This document shows, piece by piece, positions 47,191-59,600 of a stretch of 64,000 nt of DNA. Both the position numbers and the translations under genes were made by a program. The first letter of the stretch is position 1; every line of letters starts with the position of its first letter. The notes below the pieces were generated by a model. That model had not been told where the DNA came from, searched no databases, and saw only the letters and a list, made by a program, of their open reading frames with translations. Source of the DNA: Cyathus striatus (taxonomy: Eukaryota > Basidiomycota > Agaricomycetes > Agaricales > Nidulariaceae); assembly GCA_025738555.1 (NCBI GenBank), contig JAOVFP010000008.1, positions 496,001 through 560,000 on the forward strand, read 5' to 3'.

Positions 47191-47553
47191 ATGGCAACAA
47201 ATCCCCTATGGAACAAGCACCAAGTGAGTCTCTCGATGATAGACTCACAGTCACAGAAATCGACTCCAGAACTCTCTTCACTGGCAGAACAACTAGGTCA
47301 CAAAAGAAGCCGGTCAGAAGGAATGCACAGTCAGGGTCTCGAGTACCGCAAGGCACCGCGGCCCTCTCTGCTGCAGAGGATGGGGGAGGAGCGCCCACCA
47401 GCGCCATCCCTTATCACCCATCTGGATCTGCCTCTGGAGTGCCTGAGTTCAGTGGGCGAGTACCAACTGGCACCGACCACACTGTCCCCTCCACTTCAGG
47501 AGTTCATCAGGAAAAACCTCACGTGCTTAAATAGTAAATTTCAGGAGATTTAA
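47191..47553 (+). pseudogene. Short Ser/Pro-rich ORF, gag-like in character
   Basis: The frame starts MATNPLWNKHQVSLSM, contains APRPSLLQRMGEERPPAPSL and ends at a TAA followed by an AATAAA-like AGTGAATAAAAGC. The PSLLxRM string recalls the N-terminal region of gag-like proteins of Agaricomycete retroelements, but it is short and weak. The alternative frame 47163-47534 is equally open. No zinc knuckle, protease or reverse transcriptase follows. Confidence 0.3.
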
Positions 47554-47579
47554 GTGAATAAAAGCAAAAATAAGGTCAA

Positions 47580-48700
47580 AAAAGTAAAATAAATGCTATT
47601 AGTGAAAATAGTAAGGGGTACTCCTTATACCATCCTTTTTTGACATTATTTACACAATTTTAGTTCAGATAAGGACTAAGTAGGTCATTTAAGGTGTAAT
47701 ATGTACACATAAACAAAACCTGGATGCTTATAAGCACACTATTCTTCCACTCAGTACAGTATAATAGGTGTTAGTTAATTATATATTATTATTGTATGAC
47801 GATGAAGTGGTTGTAGTAACATATACATAACATATCTACTTACAACAATCAATATAACATATGCACTCCACAATATCCAGCTACACATATCCACCAATAT
47901 CCCCCCCCTCTCCATCATCCAGCAGCACCACTCAATGACAACAAGTGCACCCTATAACATCCAGCCCCATAACATCCAGCCCCACATATCCACCCATATG
48001 CCCCCACTCCATCATCCAGCAGCAACACTCATTGAATGACAGCAACTATAGGACTCCTCTACATAATAAGCACACACTTAAAAAGGACAACAACTCAAAT
48101 ACATACCAGAGAACAAAGACCATTTTAAGTGGAGTACGAGCCTGCAGTTGAGTAATGTGTAGAGTGGAAGTAGAAAAGCATTATATGCAAGTTGAATCTT
48201 GAAATAGAAAACCAGAATCTTGCTAGATGAACAGGCACAAGTGACAGGCAGGGAAAGGAGGGAGAGGAAGGAAGGAAAGGTGGGGGAATTGAAAGGAGCG
48301 TCAGTATGACATTGACAGATCGTTGACGTGTCAAGTTCAACATGCATGTGATACATACTATCAAAGCCAAACACAGCGAAGCGATCACGTGCTAACTTTC
48401 TTGCTCACCATTTGAACTTAGACATTTAAACCTTTGATGTTTGTACATCACTATATATATTGTGTATTCCCCCACCACAATGGTTCTTAACTACAATTTA
48501 TACTAGAATGTGTTGTACATGTATGTATTGTGTAGAATTAAACTTAATACATAGTGTTTCAGATGAAATTCTCTGTGAAATGGAATCGTCATAAAGTTGA
48601 CTTGCTTTAAGTATAGCTAGTATAGTATACTAAAATTGCTTAATGTTAATTTCATATTGGTTAATTCCCATAAAACTCATCAACATATATCATTCTTATA
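47580..48700. other. AT-rich intergenic, no gene seen
   Basis: It contains small direct repeats (ATAACATCCAGCCCCA, 47957-47985) and no supported gene. Confidence 0.4.
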
Positions 48701-48703
48701 CTA

Positions 48704-48776
48704 GGCAATATAAGTACAAGTAAGTGTGATTAGCCATTGTACCAAACTTATGAACACTTATCATGCCTCACAATAG
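48704..48776 (+). repeat. 72-bp minisatellite, left part, split by KDZ-2
   Basis: The unit GCAATATAAGTACAAGTAAG … CTTATGAACACTTATCATGC … CACAATAG is followed by KDZ-2. The same unit resumes directly after KDZ-2 at 61392-61471, and there the spacing between CACAATAG strings is 72 bp. Confidence 0.8.
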
Positions 48777-49090
48777 GAGCTCTTTACGCTCCCCCCCCCC
48801 TTACACATGAATTTCACGTGAACTTCACATGAATAGGTGAAGTTCATGTGAAGATCACATGAAATTTATGTGAACTTTTAGCCCATTATTTTTTCGATTT
48901 TTAGGTGAGAACAATGCAAATTATTTCATGTGAATTTCACATGAATTTTACATGAACTTCACATGAATCAGATGAATTACATGAATTTCGGGTGAAAGAT
49001 TCACCTAATATTCACATGAACTTTTCACATTCTGGATTCACGTTCACTCTAAAGGTAGGTGAAATTCATGTGTGGTTCACATGAAGTGTG
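48777..49090. repeat. Left subterminal array of KDZ-2, TTCACATGAA words
   Basis: About a dozen TTCAYRTGAA-type words in both orientations, including the perfect palindrome TTCACGTGAA. They match 61060-61391. Confidence 0.85.
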
Positions 49091-49149
49091 AATAGAACAT
49101 TACTCTTACTATATATAGTATATGATATAAAAAATAAATCATTCATACT

Positions 49150-49235
49150 GGTGTTCGAACGAGGCTCCTGGCAAAATCACGTGACTTTTCGCAAACCTCA
49201 GCGATTTAACCACTAGGCCATGAGACCTTGTAAAC
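49150..49235 (-). ncRNA. tRNA-like module inside KDZ element 2
   Basis: The minus strand reads ACAAGGTCTCATGGCCTAGT, with a consensus A-box (TGGCCTAGTGG), a long intervening arm containing a CACGTG string, and a B-box CGTTCGAACACC. It corresponds to 16335-16412 of KDZ-1 in position and in its first 20 bases. The acceptor stem is poor; a SINE- or tRNA-derived module is inferred. Confidence 0.55.
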
Positions 49236-49239
49236 ACTA

Positions 49240-50740
49240 TGTACTATCTTCGATATAACCACCTCACACTCCCTACCCACAGCTATTTTCGCTCAACGTC
49301 AAATAGCTTCCCATGTGTTCACCTTGCCATGCAACCCCCACCATCATCACGCTCCAACACCACCACCATTGTCTAGCTCTCTCACCCGCTTTTCTTGCTC
49401 CAATTCCTCTCCTCCTTCTCAAACGTCATGTCTCTGTGACGTATTTTATGTGCTTTGGTAAGTTTTTTTCAATGAAGTAGATCGATAGTCAGTGAAATCT
49501 CACTCGGTATTTTTCAGGATCATTCGCTACTTCTCTTCCACCATTGTCGAAGCGCCTTCTTCCCACCACATGTTCATTGAGTTGTCGCTCTCAGGTAAGT
49601 CCGTTTTGTTGCATGAGTTGTTCTCACTGCTAATTCTTCTCATCCAAATATATCCTTATTGATTACACACATTCAAATGATGCCACATGCGCTCTTGTAT
49701 CGACATGCAACGTAACGTTTAGAATCGAATCAAGATGGTGGGTTAGTGTATGGGTAGTGGGTTGGAGGTGCAGCATTCGACGAAGTAAGTCTGTTCCATT
49801 TTAATTGTCGTAATTAGGCTAATGTGTGCTATGAGTAGTGAGTGGGAGCTACCCACCCATGCGTTTATCCGCTATTCACCATCTGCAACATCCTCCCCAC
49901 CCTCACCCCCCCTTCATTTCGCCACTCGCGGTGTCTGCCGCCCACCCCAACGTCCATCCACCGTGGTCCCCTCTTGGCATCTGTCCCTTTCGGTGCCAAC
50001 TCGGGGGGTCGTACCATCAACATCAAATGTTCAACGTCCATCCACCATCGTTCTCTCAGCATCCTCCCCACCTTCACCCCCCTCCATTTCGCCACTCGCG
50101 GTATCCGCCACCTGCCTCAATGTCCATTCACCATGGCCCTCTCTCTGCATCCACCCCTTTCGGTGCCGACTCCATCAATGTGGAATGTCGTTGATGCCGC
50201 GTTAGTATGCTATCTCGACCTATCTGCTCCCACTCTACCATCCGCCATCGTCAAGTTTTACAGCAAACTCATCCCTCAGCGTCATCAACCAACACTGCCA
50301 CCTCTACCTCCAGTACCGCTCTCGTACCCTGTGTCGACTTATCGATGCCCTGTCATCGATTGTGTCTTCCGCTCCCACAGGAGCTAAGGGCACTCTCCTC
50401 CAAACCATGCACACGTATCCGCAGCTCAAGCCTCTCAACCCAAAAAACTAGGTGTCCTCCGCACTGTCCAAATACACACTCGGTCCTGCCATGTCTTTGC
50501 TTCCAACACCAACGTCGAGGAGCAAGACGACTCAGCGTTGGATATGGATGACTTGCCTATCGATTTGTTGGATATGCCCAGGACAGCTCTGCGTCGCAAT
50601 TCGACGTCGTCGTTGGATGGGTTTGAGAGTATTGTGTCTATGAGGCCTACCTCACCTGCTTTATCTCGCCATCATTCTTTAGCAGGTCGGAGGATAGCTG
50701 TACCCAAACGATTGAGTGGCACAGGTACATCTCCCTCCCT
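49240..50740 (+). pseudogene. GC-rich cargo exons, uncharacterised captured gene
   Basis: From 50260 a plus-strand frame reads INQHCHLYLQYRSRTLCRLI and then DALSSIVSSAPTGAKGTLLQ, stopping at a TAG near 50449. After a one-frame shift it resumes as LGVLRTVQIHTRSCHVFASN, with DDSALDMDDLPIDLLDMPRT and SLDGFESIVSMRPTSPALSR, to a GT donor near 50725. Composition is CpG-rich and protein-like, unlike the surrounding transposon. Further upstream, possible short exons surround an intron at 49475-49518. No domain is recognised. 55051-55330 on the other side of the nested element holds similar strings (GLINAMSSID versus RLIDALSSI), so the cargo may be internally duplicated. Confidence 0.4.
49889..50170 (+). 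repeat. About 172-bp tandem duplication in the cargo
   Basis: CCTCCCCACCCTCACCCCCC … ATTTCGCCACTCGCGGT at about 49889 is repeated at about 50062 with minor changes. Confidence 0.65.
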
Positions 50741-51829
50741 TCCCCTCCCCCTCCCCATGCTAACCCTTTGTAAAAGCTTCGCGGGTGGCAACACATTCTA
50801 CCACCCACTTCAATGTCAGTTCACAACAACCCCCCTCTCACATAAGTGTCAGCCAATTTGGATCATAAAAAGCCCAGGTTTTATGAAAAAGTGATCACAA
50901 AATCCCTGACTTCCATGATCACTGCTAAAATCTAATAGTATTCATTATTATTAATGAATGTATGAGTGATCAAAGGTGATCATTGGATGTTATAATAGTG
51001 TATGATGGATATTAAAGGGCATATTGACTACTAATGAATACTAATGAATGTGCAAGTGATCATAAGTGATCATGATATGATATAATGGTGTATTATAGTG
51101 TGTAATGACTACTAGTGAATACTAATGGATGTGTAAGTGATCATAAGTGATCACAGTATATTGTAATAGTATATTATAGTGCATAATGACTACTGGTGAA
51201 TACTAATGAATGTGCAAGTGATCATAAGTGATCATGATATGATATAATGGTGTATTATAGTGTGTAATGACTACTAGTGAATACTAATGGATGTGTAAGT
51301 GATCATAAGTGATCATGGTATGTTGTAATAGCATATTATAGTATGTAATGACTACTGGTGAATACTAATGGATGTGCAAGTGATCATAAGTGATCATGGT
51401 ATAGTATAATGGTGAAAAGCCCAGGTTTTATGAAAAAGTGATCACAAAATCCCTGACTTCCATGATCACTGCTAAAATCTAATGGTATTCATTATTATTA
51501 ATGAATGTATGAGTGATCAAAGGTGATCATTGGATGTTATAATAGTGTATGATGGATATTAAAGGGCATATTGACTACTAATGAATACTAATGAATGTGC
51601 AAGTGATCATATGTGATCATGATATGTTATAATAGTGTTTTATAGTGCATAATGACTACTGGTGAATACTAATGAATGTAGAAGTGATCATAAGTGATCA
51701 TGGTATGTTATAATAGCATATTATTGTGTGTAATGCCTACTAGTTAATACTAATAAATGTAAAAGTGATCATAAATGATCATTGTATAAATAATAGCATA
51801 TTAATTTACAAATGAATATAGGAATATCA

Positions 51830-52690
51830 CATTTTCCCACATGTCACACCTGTCACGCTCGTCACATATGTCACGAGTGTTACGAATGTCACGCTCCACA
51901 TATTTGTCACATATGTAGCATTTGTCATACTTGTCACACTTGTTGTGTATGTCACATATGTCACATCTGCTATGCATATTGCATGTCTCATGTATGTCAC
52001 ACATGTCACACCTGTTGTATTTGTCACATATATCACATGTCTCATGTCTCATGTATGTCACATATTTATGCATGTCACATGTCTCATGTATGCCACATGT
52101 CTCATGTATGCCACATGTCTCATCTATGTCACACATGTCACACCTGTTATGCATGTCACATTTGTCACTCGTGTCACAGTATGAATGTCACACTCCTCAT
52201 ATTTGTCACATGTGTTGTATATGTCATGTATATAGCATTTGTCACACTTGTCACACTTTTATACATGTCACATCAGTTATGTATGTCACATTTGTCATGA
52301 ATATCACATTCTTACTTGTCATACTTGTCAGATTCATCATACTTGTTATGCATATCACATTTATCTTACATGTCACACTTGTCAGATTCATCACACTCAT
52401 TACATATGTCACACATTTTACTACTGGTCATATATATCACACTTATTACTCCCATCTGTCACAAGTGTCATGCTTTCCACATTTGTCACCCTTTTTCCTG
52501 TCTGTTATACCTGTCACACTCTTCAAGCATCATTCATATAACACTTATCATATTTTACACATTTGTCACATTCCTTACATATTTGTCACATTTTCCATGT
52601 CTGTTATATCTGTCATACATTTTCTCTCATTTTGTTACACTTTTCTTACATGTCACATTTTTCAGTTATATTACACATCATACTTCTATA
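51830..52690. repeat. TGTCACATATGTCACA satellite, left arm
   Basis: Degenerate 9-15-bp units built on TGTCACA. All long His/Cys/Ser/Met-rich frames here (for example CHICHTCHT-type) are repeat translations in several frames at once. Confidence 0.85.
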
Positions 52691-52699
52691 AATATTACA

Positions 52700-53550
52700 T
52701 ACATTAAAAATTGAAGATTCTATTTCATTCCCCTACTTCAAACCTGTTTTGGTGAACACATCTTTAGTGTACCAATCTTCAGTATTAAAATAGAAACATA
52801 TGACTTGCTATAATATATCTGAACATGAAGAACTGCATTGTACACAGCACACAAGTTGAAGTCAAGATCCTTATATTTCTGATCTTTGTCAAAGCTCACA
52901 TCAGTATTTAGACATTTATACAGTTACATGTGTAATAATTGTCTCAAGAATCTCATGTCAAATATGACATATATGACACTATGCCATCTGCAACCAGTTT
53001 GAAATTGTCAAGATTGATAGCCTTCACTGAGTTATGGGAATTATACATTTTAAGCACTCACATGATTGTTACATTTAAGTCTCAGATGAGACATCTGTGA
53101 GAATGATACATACAACAGCTGGTTATGTAGTAGTTCTTGTTTATGAATAGATAAGTACTAGTAGGACATGAAAACAGTATTGTATTGACATCAAGACTTG
53201 AGACATTAAAAAGTTATAAGTTTTAACAATAACATGGAACCATAGTAGAATGAGTGACATGAATAAAACAACACAATTGGACTAAACATGAGGTGGGACA
53301 AAGAGATAAGAGATGTGATAGTGGGAAGATAGTATACAGTTAGTACTATGTGATATATGGGAAAAGATGTGATGGATGTGGTGAATAGAGAAAGTGTGAA
53401 ATGTGCAACTTGTCAGGAAAGTTGCAACAGGTGGCAGGAAAGGTACAATATTAGATATTCTGGGTTGTACAGCCTCTGATTCAGGCCTTGGTAGGACTTT
53501 GATTGATAACTCTAGTATATAAACCCCCTGTAATTTGATAGTTGACCACA
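52700..53550. other. Spacer of the fold-back element, no gene seen
   Basis: Unique AT-rich sequence. A minus-strand frame 53551-53282 has no recognisable domain. Confidence 0.45.
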
Positions 53551-53739
53551 AGTTTCCTCCTATTTGTATTTGTGTCTGTGTCTGTGTCTGTGTCTGAGAT
53601 TTTCATCTCTTATCATCCTCCTTTTTCTCAATCTACCCCCTTCATTATTTGTTGCTTCAGACAACAATTGATGGCAGAAATGGTGTGATGGGTAGCAGGA
53701 AAAGAAAAAGCATGACATGTGGTAATATAGGGGGGGACA

Positions 53740-54590
53740 TATGTGACAAGTGGTAAAATTTGTGACAGATGTAATTTGTATGGCAAATAAATTTGCTTGT
53801 AAGATCAATATGCTAACAATGATATGTGGGAAAGGTGTAAATGTAAAGCATAACAAGTGTGATATGGGTGCAAGTGTAACATACAGGAAAGGAGTGACAA
53901 ATACAGAAAATGTGACATTTGTAACATATAGGGAAGGGGTGACATTTGTGACAGATGGGACTGATAAGTGAAACATATATGACAAGTAGTAAAATATGTG
54001 ACATATGTGATGAACATGACAGGTGTGATGAATCTGACAAGCATAACACATAAGAATGTGATATGCATGACAAATGTGACATACATAACAGGTGTGACAA
54101 GTGTGACAAATATGAGGAGCGTGACATTCGTACTGTGACACGTGTGACAAATGTGACATACATGAGATGTGTGACATGCATAATAAATTTGACATATGTG
54201 ACATATATAAGTGTGACAAATGTGACAAATATGACATACATGACAAATACGACAGGTGTGACAGGTGTGACATACATGAGATGTGTGACATATAAGAGAC
54301 GTGTGACATACATGAGACATGAGACATGTGACATACATGAGACATGAGACATGTGACATATGTGACAAATACAACAGGTGTGACATGTGTGACATACATG
54401 AGACATGCAATATGCATAGCAGATGTGACATACATGACAGATGTGACAAATGCGACATATGTGACATACACAACAAGTGTGACAAGTATGACAGATGCTA
54501 AATATGTAACAAATATGTGGAGCATGACATTCGTAACACTCGTGACATATGTGACGAGCGTGACAGGTGTGACATGTGGGAAAATGTGAT
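53740..54590. repeat. TGTGACATATGTGACA satellite, right arm
   Basis: The inverted counterpart of 51830-52690; frames through it are repeat artefacts. Confidence 0.85.
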
Positions 54591-55809
54591 ATTCCTATAT
54601 TCATTTGTAAATTAATATGCTATTATTTATACAATGATCATTTATGATCACTTTTACATTTATTAGTATTAACTAGTAGGCATTACACACAATAATATGC
54701 TATTATAACATACCATGATCACTTATGATCACTTCTACATTCATTAGTATTCACCAGTAGTCATTATGCACTATAAAACACCTAGTAGTCATTACACACT
54801 ATAATACACCATTATATCATATCATGATCACTTATGATCACTTGCACATTCATTAGTATTCATTAGTAGTCAATATGCCCTTTAATATCCATCATACACT
54901 ATTATAACATCCAATGATCACCTTTGATCACTCATACATTCATTAATAATAATGAATACCATTAGATTTTAGCAGTGATCATGGAAGTCAGGGATTTTGT
55001 GATCACTTTTTCATAAAACCTGGGCTTTTTATAATCCAAATGGCTAACACCCCTCCCTCTCAATGTCGGCCCCTTTCAGTCCCAGTGTCAACGTGAAATG
55101 CTGATGCCACATTACCACCCCCTCTTCGACCATTCCACGCCCGCTCTGCTGTCCGCTGTCCTCGGGACCTATGGTGACCCACTTCAACTTTCTTGCCCTC
55201 GACGTTCCTCTTCTTGAGTCCTTGCAGGTTGCCGATACGATGCACCGAGCCCTCAAGGTCCTCAACTCCCCCTTCTCGCTCTGCCATCTGGCGCCACCCT
55301 CATCCCCCATGGACTTATCAATGCCATGTCATCGATTGACAGCTTACGTGTGCATGCTATGGGTGTTTGAGGACACTGAGGGTGTGGGGGAGAATCCAAG
55401 GACACTAGGTGTATGTGCACCATCCTAGGAGGTTTGAGAACACTAGAGCCTGCATATACATGTTAGGGCGGTTCGAAGTCGAGGATGCTAGGGTGTGCGT
55501 GCACTGTACTAAGGATTATGTATGTTGTCTCCCCCTCCCTCGCTTCTCTCTACCTCACTCACCCCAATTTTTAGATGTATCATCTATGCCGGATACTTTT
55601 ATATTGGAGATGGAGCTGCGATGATGGGCATAGGTTGATAGGTTAGGCAACGAACAGGTTCGTAATTATGATTTCACTTATGTTTTTATTTTGCTCATCT
55701 TACTGACAGATGCATGCAGGCCTACCAACGTAAAGCTACTGTACATGCTATGTTCTATCATAGGGTGTATTTTTCTAGGGGTGTTCGAGGACACTGAGTC
55801 TGCACATGT

Positions 55810-56070
55810 ATGTGCTAGGGGGGGAGGGGGGGAGAATGGATGGGTGTGTGTGCCAGGGGGAGTTTAAGGACACTGGCATGCTGAGTACCATTCTAAGGGT
55901 TTTTGAGAATGCTGAGTTTGTGCATGCATGTGCTAGGGGGGAGAGGGGGGGAGAATGGATGGGTGTACGCACTAGGGGGAGTTTGAGGACACTAGGTCTG
56001 TGTGTGTATGTGCTAGGGGGAGGGGTTGAGAATGGCTGGGCATATGTGTTAGGGGGAGTTCGAGGATGCT
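55810..56070 (+). repeat. G-rich minisatellite TGTGCTAGGGGGAG
   Basis: Imperfect copies of TGTGCTAGGGGGgagaatggatgggtgt and AGGGGGAGTTTgAGGACACT. It corresponds in position to the minisatellite of KDZ-1 at 17140-17415. Confidence 0.75.
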
Positions 56071-56079
56071 GGGATGCTG

Positions 56080-56625
56080 AGTACATATGCGTAATCCTGC
56101 AGGGGTTCAAGGGTACTTGGGCATGCATGTAGGATGCTTGGGTGTGTGTGATGGATGGGTATATTGGTGTTCGTAATGCATGGGCACGCACTAGGAGAGT
56201 TAGAGGATGCCATGTGCATGCAGGCAGGCACTTGAGCTTGTGCATTGGAAAGTCATTGCCTTGTCTGCGCCCCCTTCACAGGTTTCCCAGAATTGTTGGG
56301 CATGGGGAGTTTGCAGAGAAGATAGTGCACATTGTAGTTTGATTTAGTATAGATATTATTAGTCCACCAATAGAATTTGTTTTCATGCTACAGAAGGTGC
56401 TTGTTATAGTTAAATTTAGTAAAGATAATATTAGTCTGCCAATACAATTGGGTTTCATGTTAAGATAATTTTAGACAAGGTCAGAAGACATGACATGTGT
56501 GCATACACATGGGACACAGGCTGTTGAAGGATTGTTCATTGTGTTCCCCCCGCTTAGCTCTCAATCACTCAACCACCATCTCTTACTTTGACTTGTTTAA
56601 CTCTTACTCTCTATCTTCAACCAAT
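56080..56625. other. 5' flank of the KDZ-2 gene
   Basis: It contains a direct repeat of about 60 bp (TAGTTTGATTTAGTATAGATATTATTAGTC at 56333 and its variant at 56408, given here in part) and no gene. It presumably contains the promoter. Confidence 0.35.
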
Positions 56626-59600
56626 ATGCCATCTCAAAACAGCAAAAAAAAATAACAATACCCCAGTCTCACCACCAACCTCTTGCAGTGGCTTGGTTTG
56701 CACTGAGCCACCTGCCTCTAAAGGCTGAAAACGTACACAATCTACTGTACATACCTCAGCTGAGCCAGCTACCAAGAAACCTACTATTACAGCTGATGAA
56801 GAAGCAGCAGATAATAGTGCAAAGCAGGGAAAGAGAGATGGTGGAAAGGGAAGAGGTGGGAAAAAGAGGGGGAGAGGTGGGCGGTATGTATTAACTGTTG
56901 TAATTTATTTTCAAATTTCAATGCCTGACTTCATTTTAAGTAAAACTGCTGGTGACAAAGATAAGGAAGACAAAGCTGCAAGTAATGCAGCTAATAAAGA
57001 TAAATCCAAGGTGTAAGTATTTATTTTATTGCACTAAGTTTTTTCTAATGCAATAATTCTAGTGCATTGAAGAAACTTCAGGAAATGGCTATTTCAATTG
57101 CACCACCTGTACAGCTCAAGACTGCTGGTGCCTCTGGGACTACTGAGGCTTCTGAGACTGCTGGTGCCTCTGGAACTACTGAGGCTTCTGAGACTATTGA
57201 TGCTTCTGAGACTACTGGGATTTCTGAGATTACCAGAGCTTCTGAGATTACTAGTACTTCTGAAGTCTTGGCTACAACTCCAAGTGAATCAGGTGAATCT
57301 GAGGACAATAACTTGGAGGCTGAACATGGCAGTGGAACTGAGAATGTAAGTCAGAATAGCAATGTGGAAGATGAAGATAAAAATGGTAGTGATGATGTTG
57401 ATATTGATGATAATGATGATAATGAAGGAGAGGAAGGGGAAGAGGTAGAGAAAGTGGATGAGGACAATGTGGCTGTTGTGGAGGCAATGGATATTGGTAT
57501 GTGTTATATATTTATTTGTACATTTTCTAAAATGCTTGTAGATTCTGCATTAGCCTCTGAACCTGTACCTACAAAGGAAGAATTGAAAGGTGCATCCAGG
57601 ACTATTGGTATTTGCACTTACTTTTGCCTTGGTAATAGAATTGCTGATAAAAATTGAATGCTGAAGTACCACCCCAAGCTGTACCAGCTGTAGTAAACTC
57701 TTGCCTTAAAGCAGTATTAGACTCAGTTGCAAAATGAATGCCTATTATTAAGTGTAAGATTAACTTGACTTAAAGTTACTTGTTGACTAATATTATATAG
57801 CTCAAAATAGGCTTATTATGTATTTTGACACTGAACGTGGAATCTGGATTATCTTTGGACGCTTCAATGATATTGAAAGCACCGATACTGTTAAGTGGAC
57901 TTCAAGGATGAATGATATGGCACTATATCTGGCTGCTGTAATGTGATTTTACTTATATTTATGTCAAATTTCTTATGATTGCTTAGATCTCTGTAAAGGA
58001 AAATGTGAATTTCCACTTAGCAAGAAGCATAGGCAGTACCTTTGGAACATCAACAACATCTAAGAGCAGTGACAATGCCTCTGGATCTGGATCTGTTATT
58101 ACTGAGGACAATCCTGATATCTTTGATGGACTTACTAAGAAGCAAGAGCTCATCATCTCCATTTATAAAGTGGACAAGTCTCTTCTCGGACATAAGAATT
58201 GGTCCATTCAGATAGCATGGAAGATCTACCAAGAGGTACAGCAAGTCAAGAATTTGGTAGATACAAACCCACAGATGTGGCCTGCTGATATGGACAAACC
58301 ACTTACTAAGGACTTGCATAAGATGTTTGGAGCAGCTGGAACCTCTTGGCATCACTGGGATAAAGTTCTTAAAGTTATATCTAGCTACCCAGACATGGAA
58401 GAGTGGCTGAGCAGCACAACTCCTCCTGATGCTAAGACAACCCATGAGTTATGGGGCTTGGAGAAGACAGCAGGTTTTACTCGAGTGGACTTGGAACATT
58501 GGATTATGAGAAAGAAAAATATCAGTGCTGGAAAGGGGAAGCAGAAGGCAGAAGGGGGGAAGACTAAGAAAGGATCTGGTTTAAAGAAGAAGTAAGTAAA
58601 TTTTTGAAAGATAGCAAATTTTCCCTTTAAAATCTATATCAAATGTACTTTTAGTTTCTTGTATATCTGTGTATGGCTACTTGGACTCCTCTGTGAAATA
58701 GTTATTCAACATTATTGGCTGCTTGCACTTGCATATTTACCTATGGCTTATGGTATAGGATCTGAGCAAGAATTTCCTATGCTTAAGTTTGCAAAATTTA
58801 GTTCATTCATTCAAGAAACATTTGGTTCAAAAATAAGCCTATCAACTGTTTTATTTTTGATGTTTACATTAACAAAAAATGTTGAATTGCTAAATTTGCA
58901 TGCAAGGCAGCAGTATCGTGAAGGAAATGATAGAAGAAGAACTCAAATTTCAGGTTGGATGAATGTCTTGGCAACTACTGTTCACACTGTTCTTGGTGAT
59001 AAAACAAAGTATTTATTTTCAGAAAATCAGATTCCAACTATAGTTGATGATGATGAAGTAATTTCAGAAATTGCAATTAAGCTGGATAAATTTGCAAAGT
59101 TTTTGGGGCTGCATTCTTATGATGATGATGGTTACTTTACCCAGGAGCTTGGGCCTATCTCAGAGAAAAAAATTACCCCTGTATGTCTTATATGCCCCAC
59201 ATCTATGTGGTGTGTTACAGAATCTTGTGATGGTCATTCATTAAGGCAAAATTCAAAATATTCTGATATCCCCAAAGTTACTTTAATTGAAGGAACAAAA
59301 TTGTATTACAATGCATATATATTAACTGGTCATTGTTCAGGATGTAATACAATTTATTATGCAGATCATAAACATATTAATATTATTGGTCAAGAGCCTC
59401 AGACAGAATACTTGAATGATGCATGTTATATTAAAATTGGGACACATCTATGAGTAGATCGTGTATTCTCAAAAGCAATTATGAATGCCACATATAGCTT
59501 TCATGCATCTACTGCAGCCTATGCAGAGTTCTGGACAAATAGCTATGGTGATAATAAAGAATTAAGCTGCTGACAAGTTTGGGATGCATTTATTGAAGAA

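Larger units (their letters stand above)
50847..55050. mobile_element. Nested 4.2-kb fold-back element
   Basis: The ends are GTGTCAGCCAATTTGGATCA (left) and, read inward, GTGTTAGCCATTTGGATTAT (right), both followed by AAAAAGCCCAGG and a TTTTATGAAAAAGTGATCAC block. The arms (50847 to about 52690 and about 53555 to 55050) are long inverted repeats made of a TGATCATAAGTGATCA-rich outer part and a TGTGACATATGTGACA satellite inner part. The terminal block is repeated directly at 51416. The spacer (52700-53550) has no gene. No clean target duplication was found. It sits within the cargo of KDZ-2 and is therefore younger than, or co-mobilised with, it. Confidence 0.75.

Noticed and set aside
51812..54604. 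Long His/Cys/Met/Ser-rich proteins of up to 321 codons on both strands
   Set aside because: They are open in several frames at once because the 3n-compatible TGTGACA satellite lacks stops; there are no start context, domains or introns.
57272..57487. Minus-strand His/Pro/Leu-rich frame
   Set aside because: It is antisense to the acidic tract of the KDZ-2 gene.
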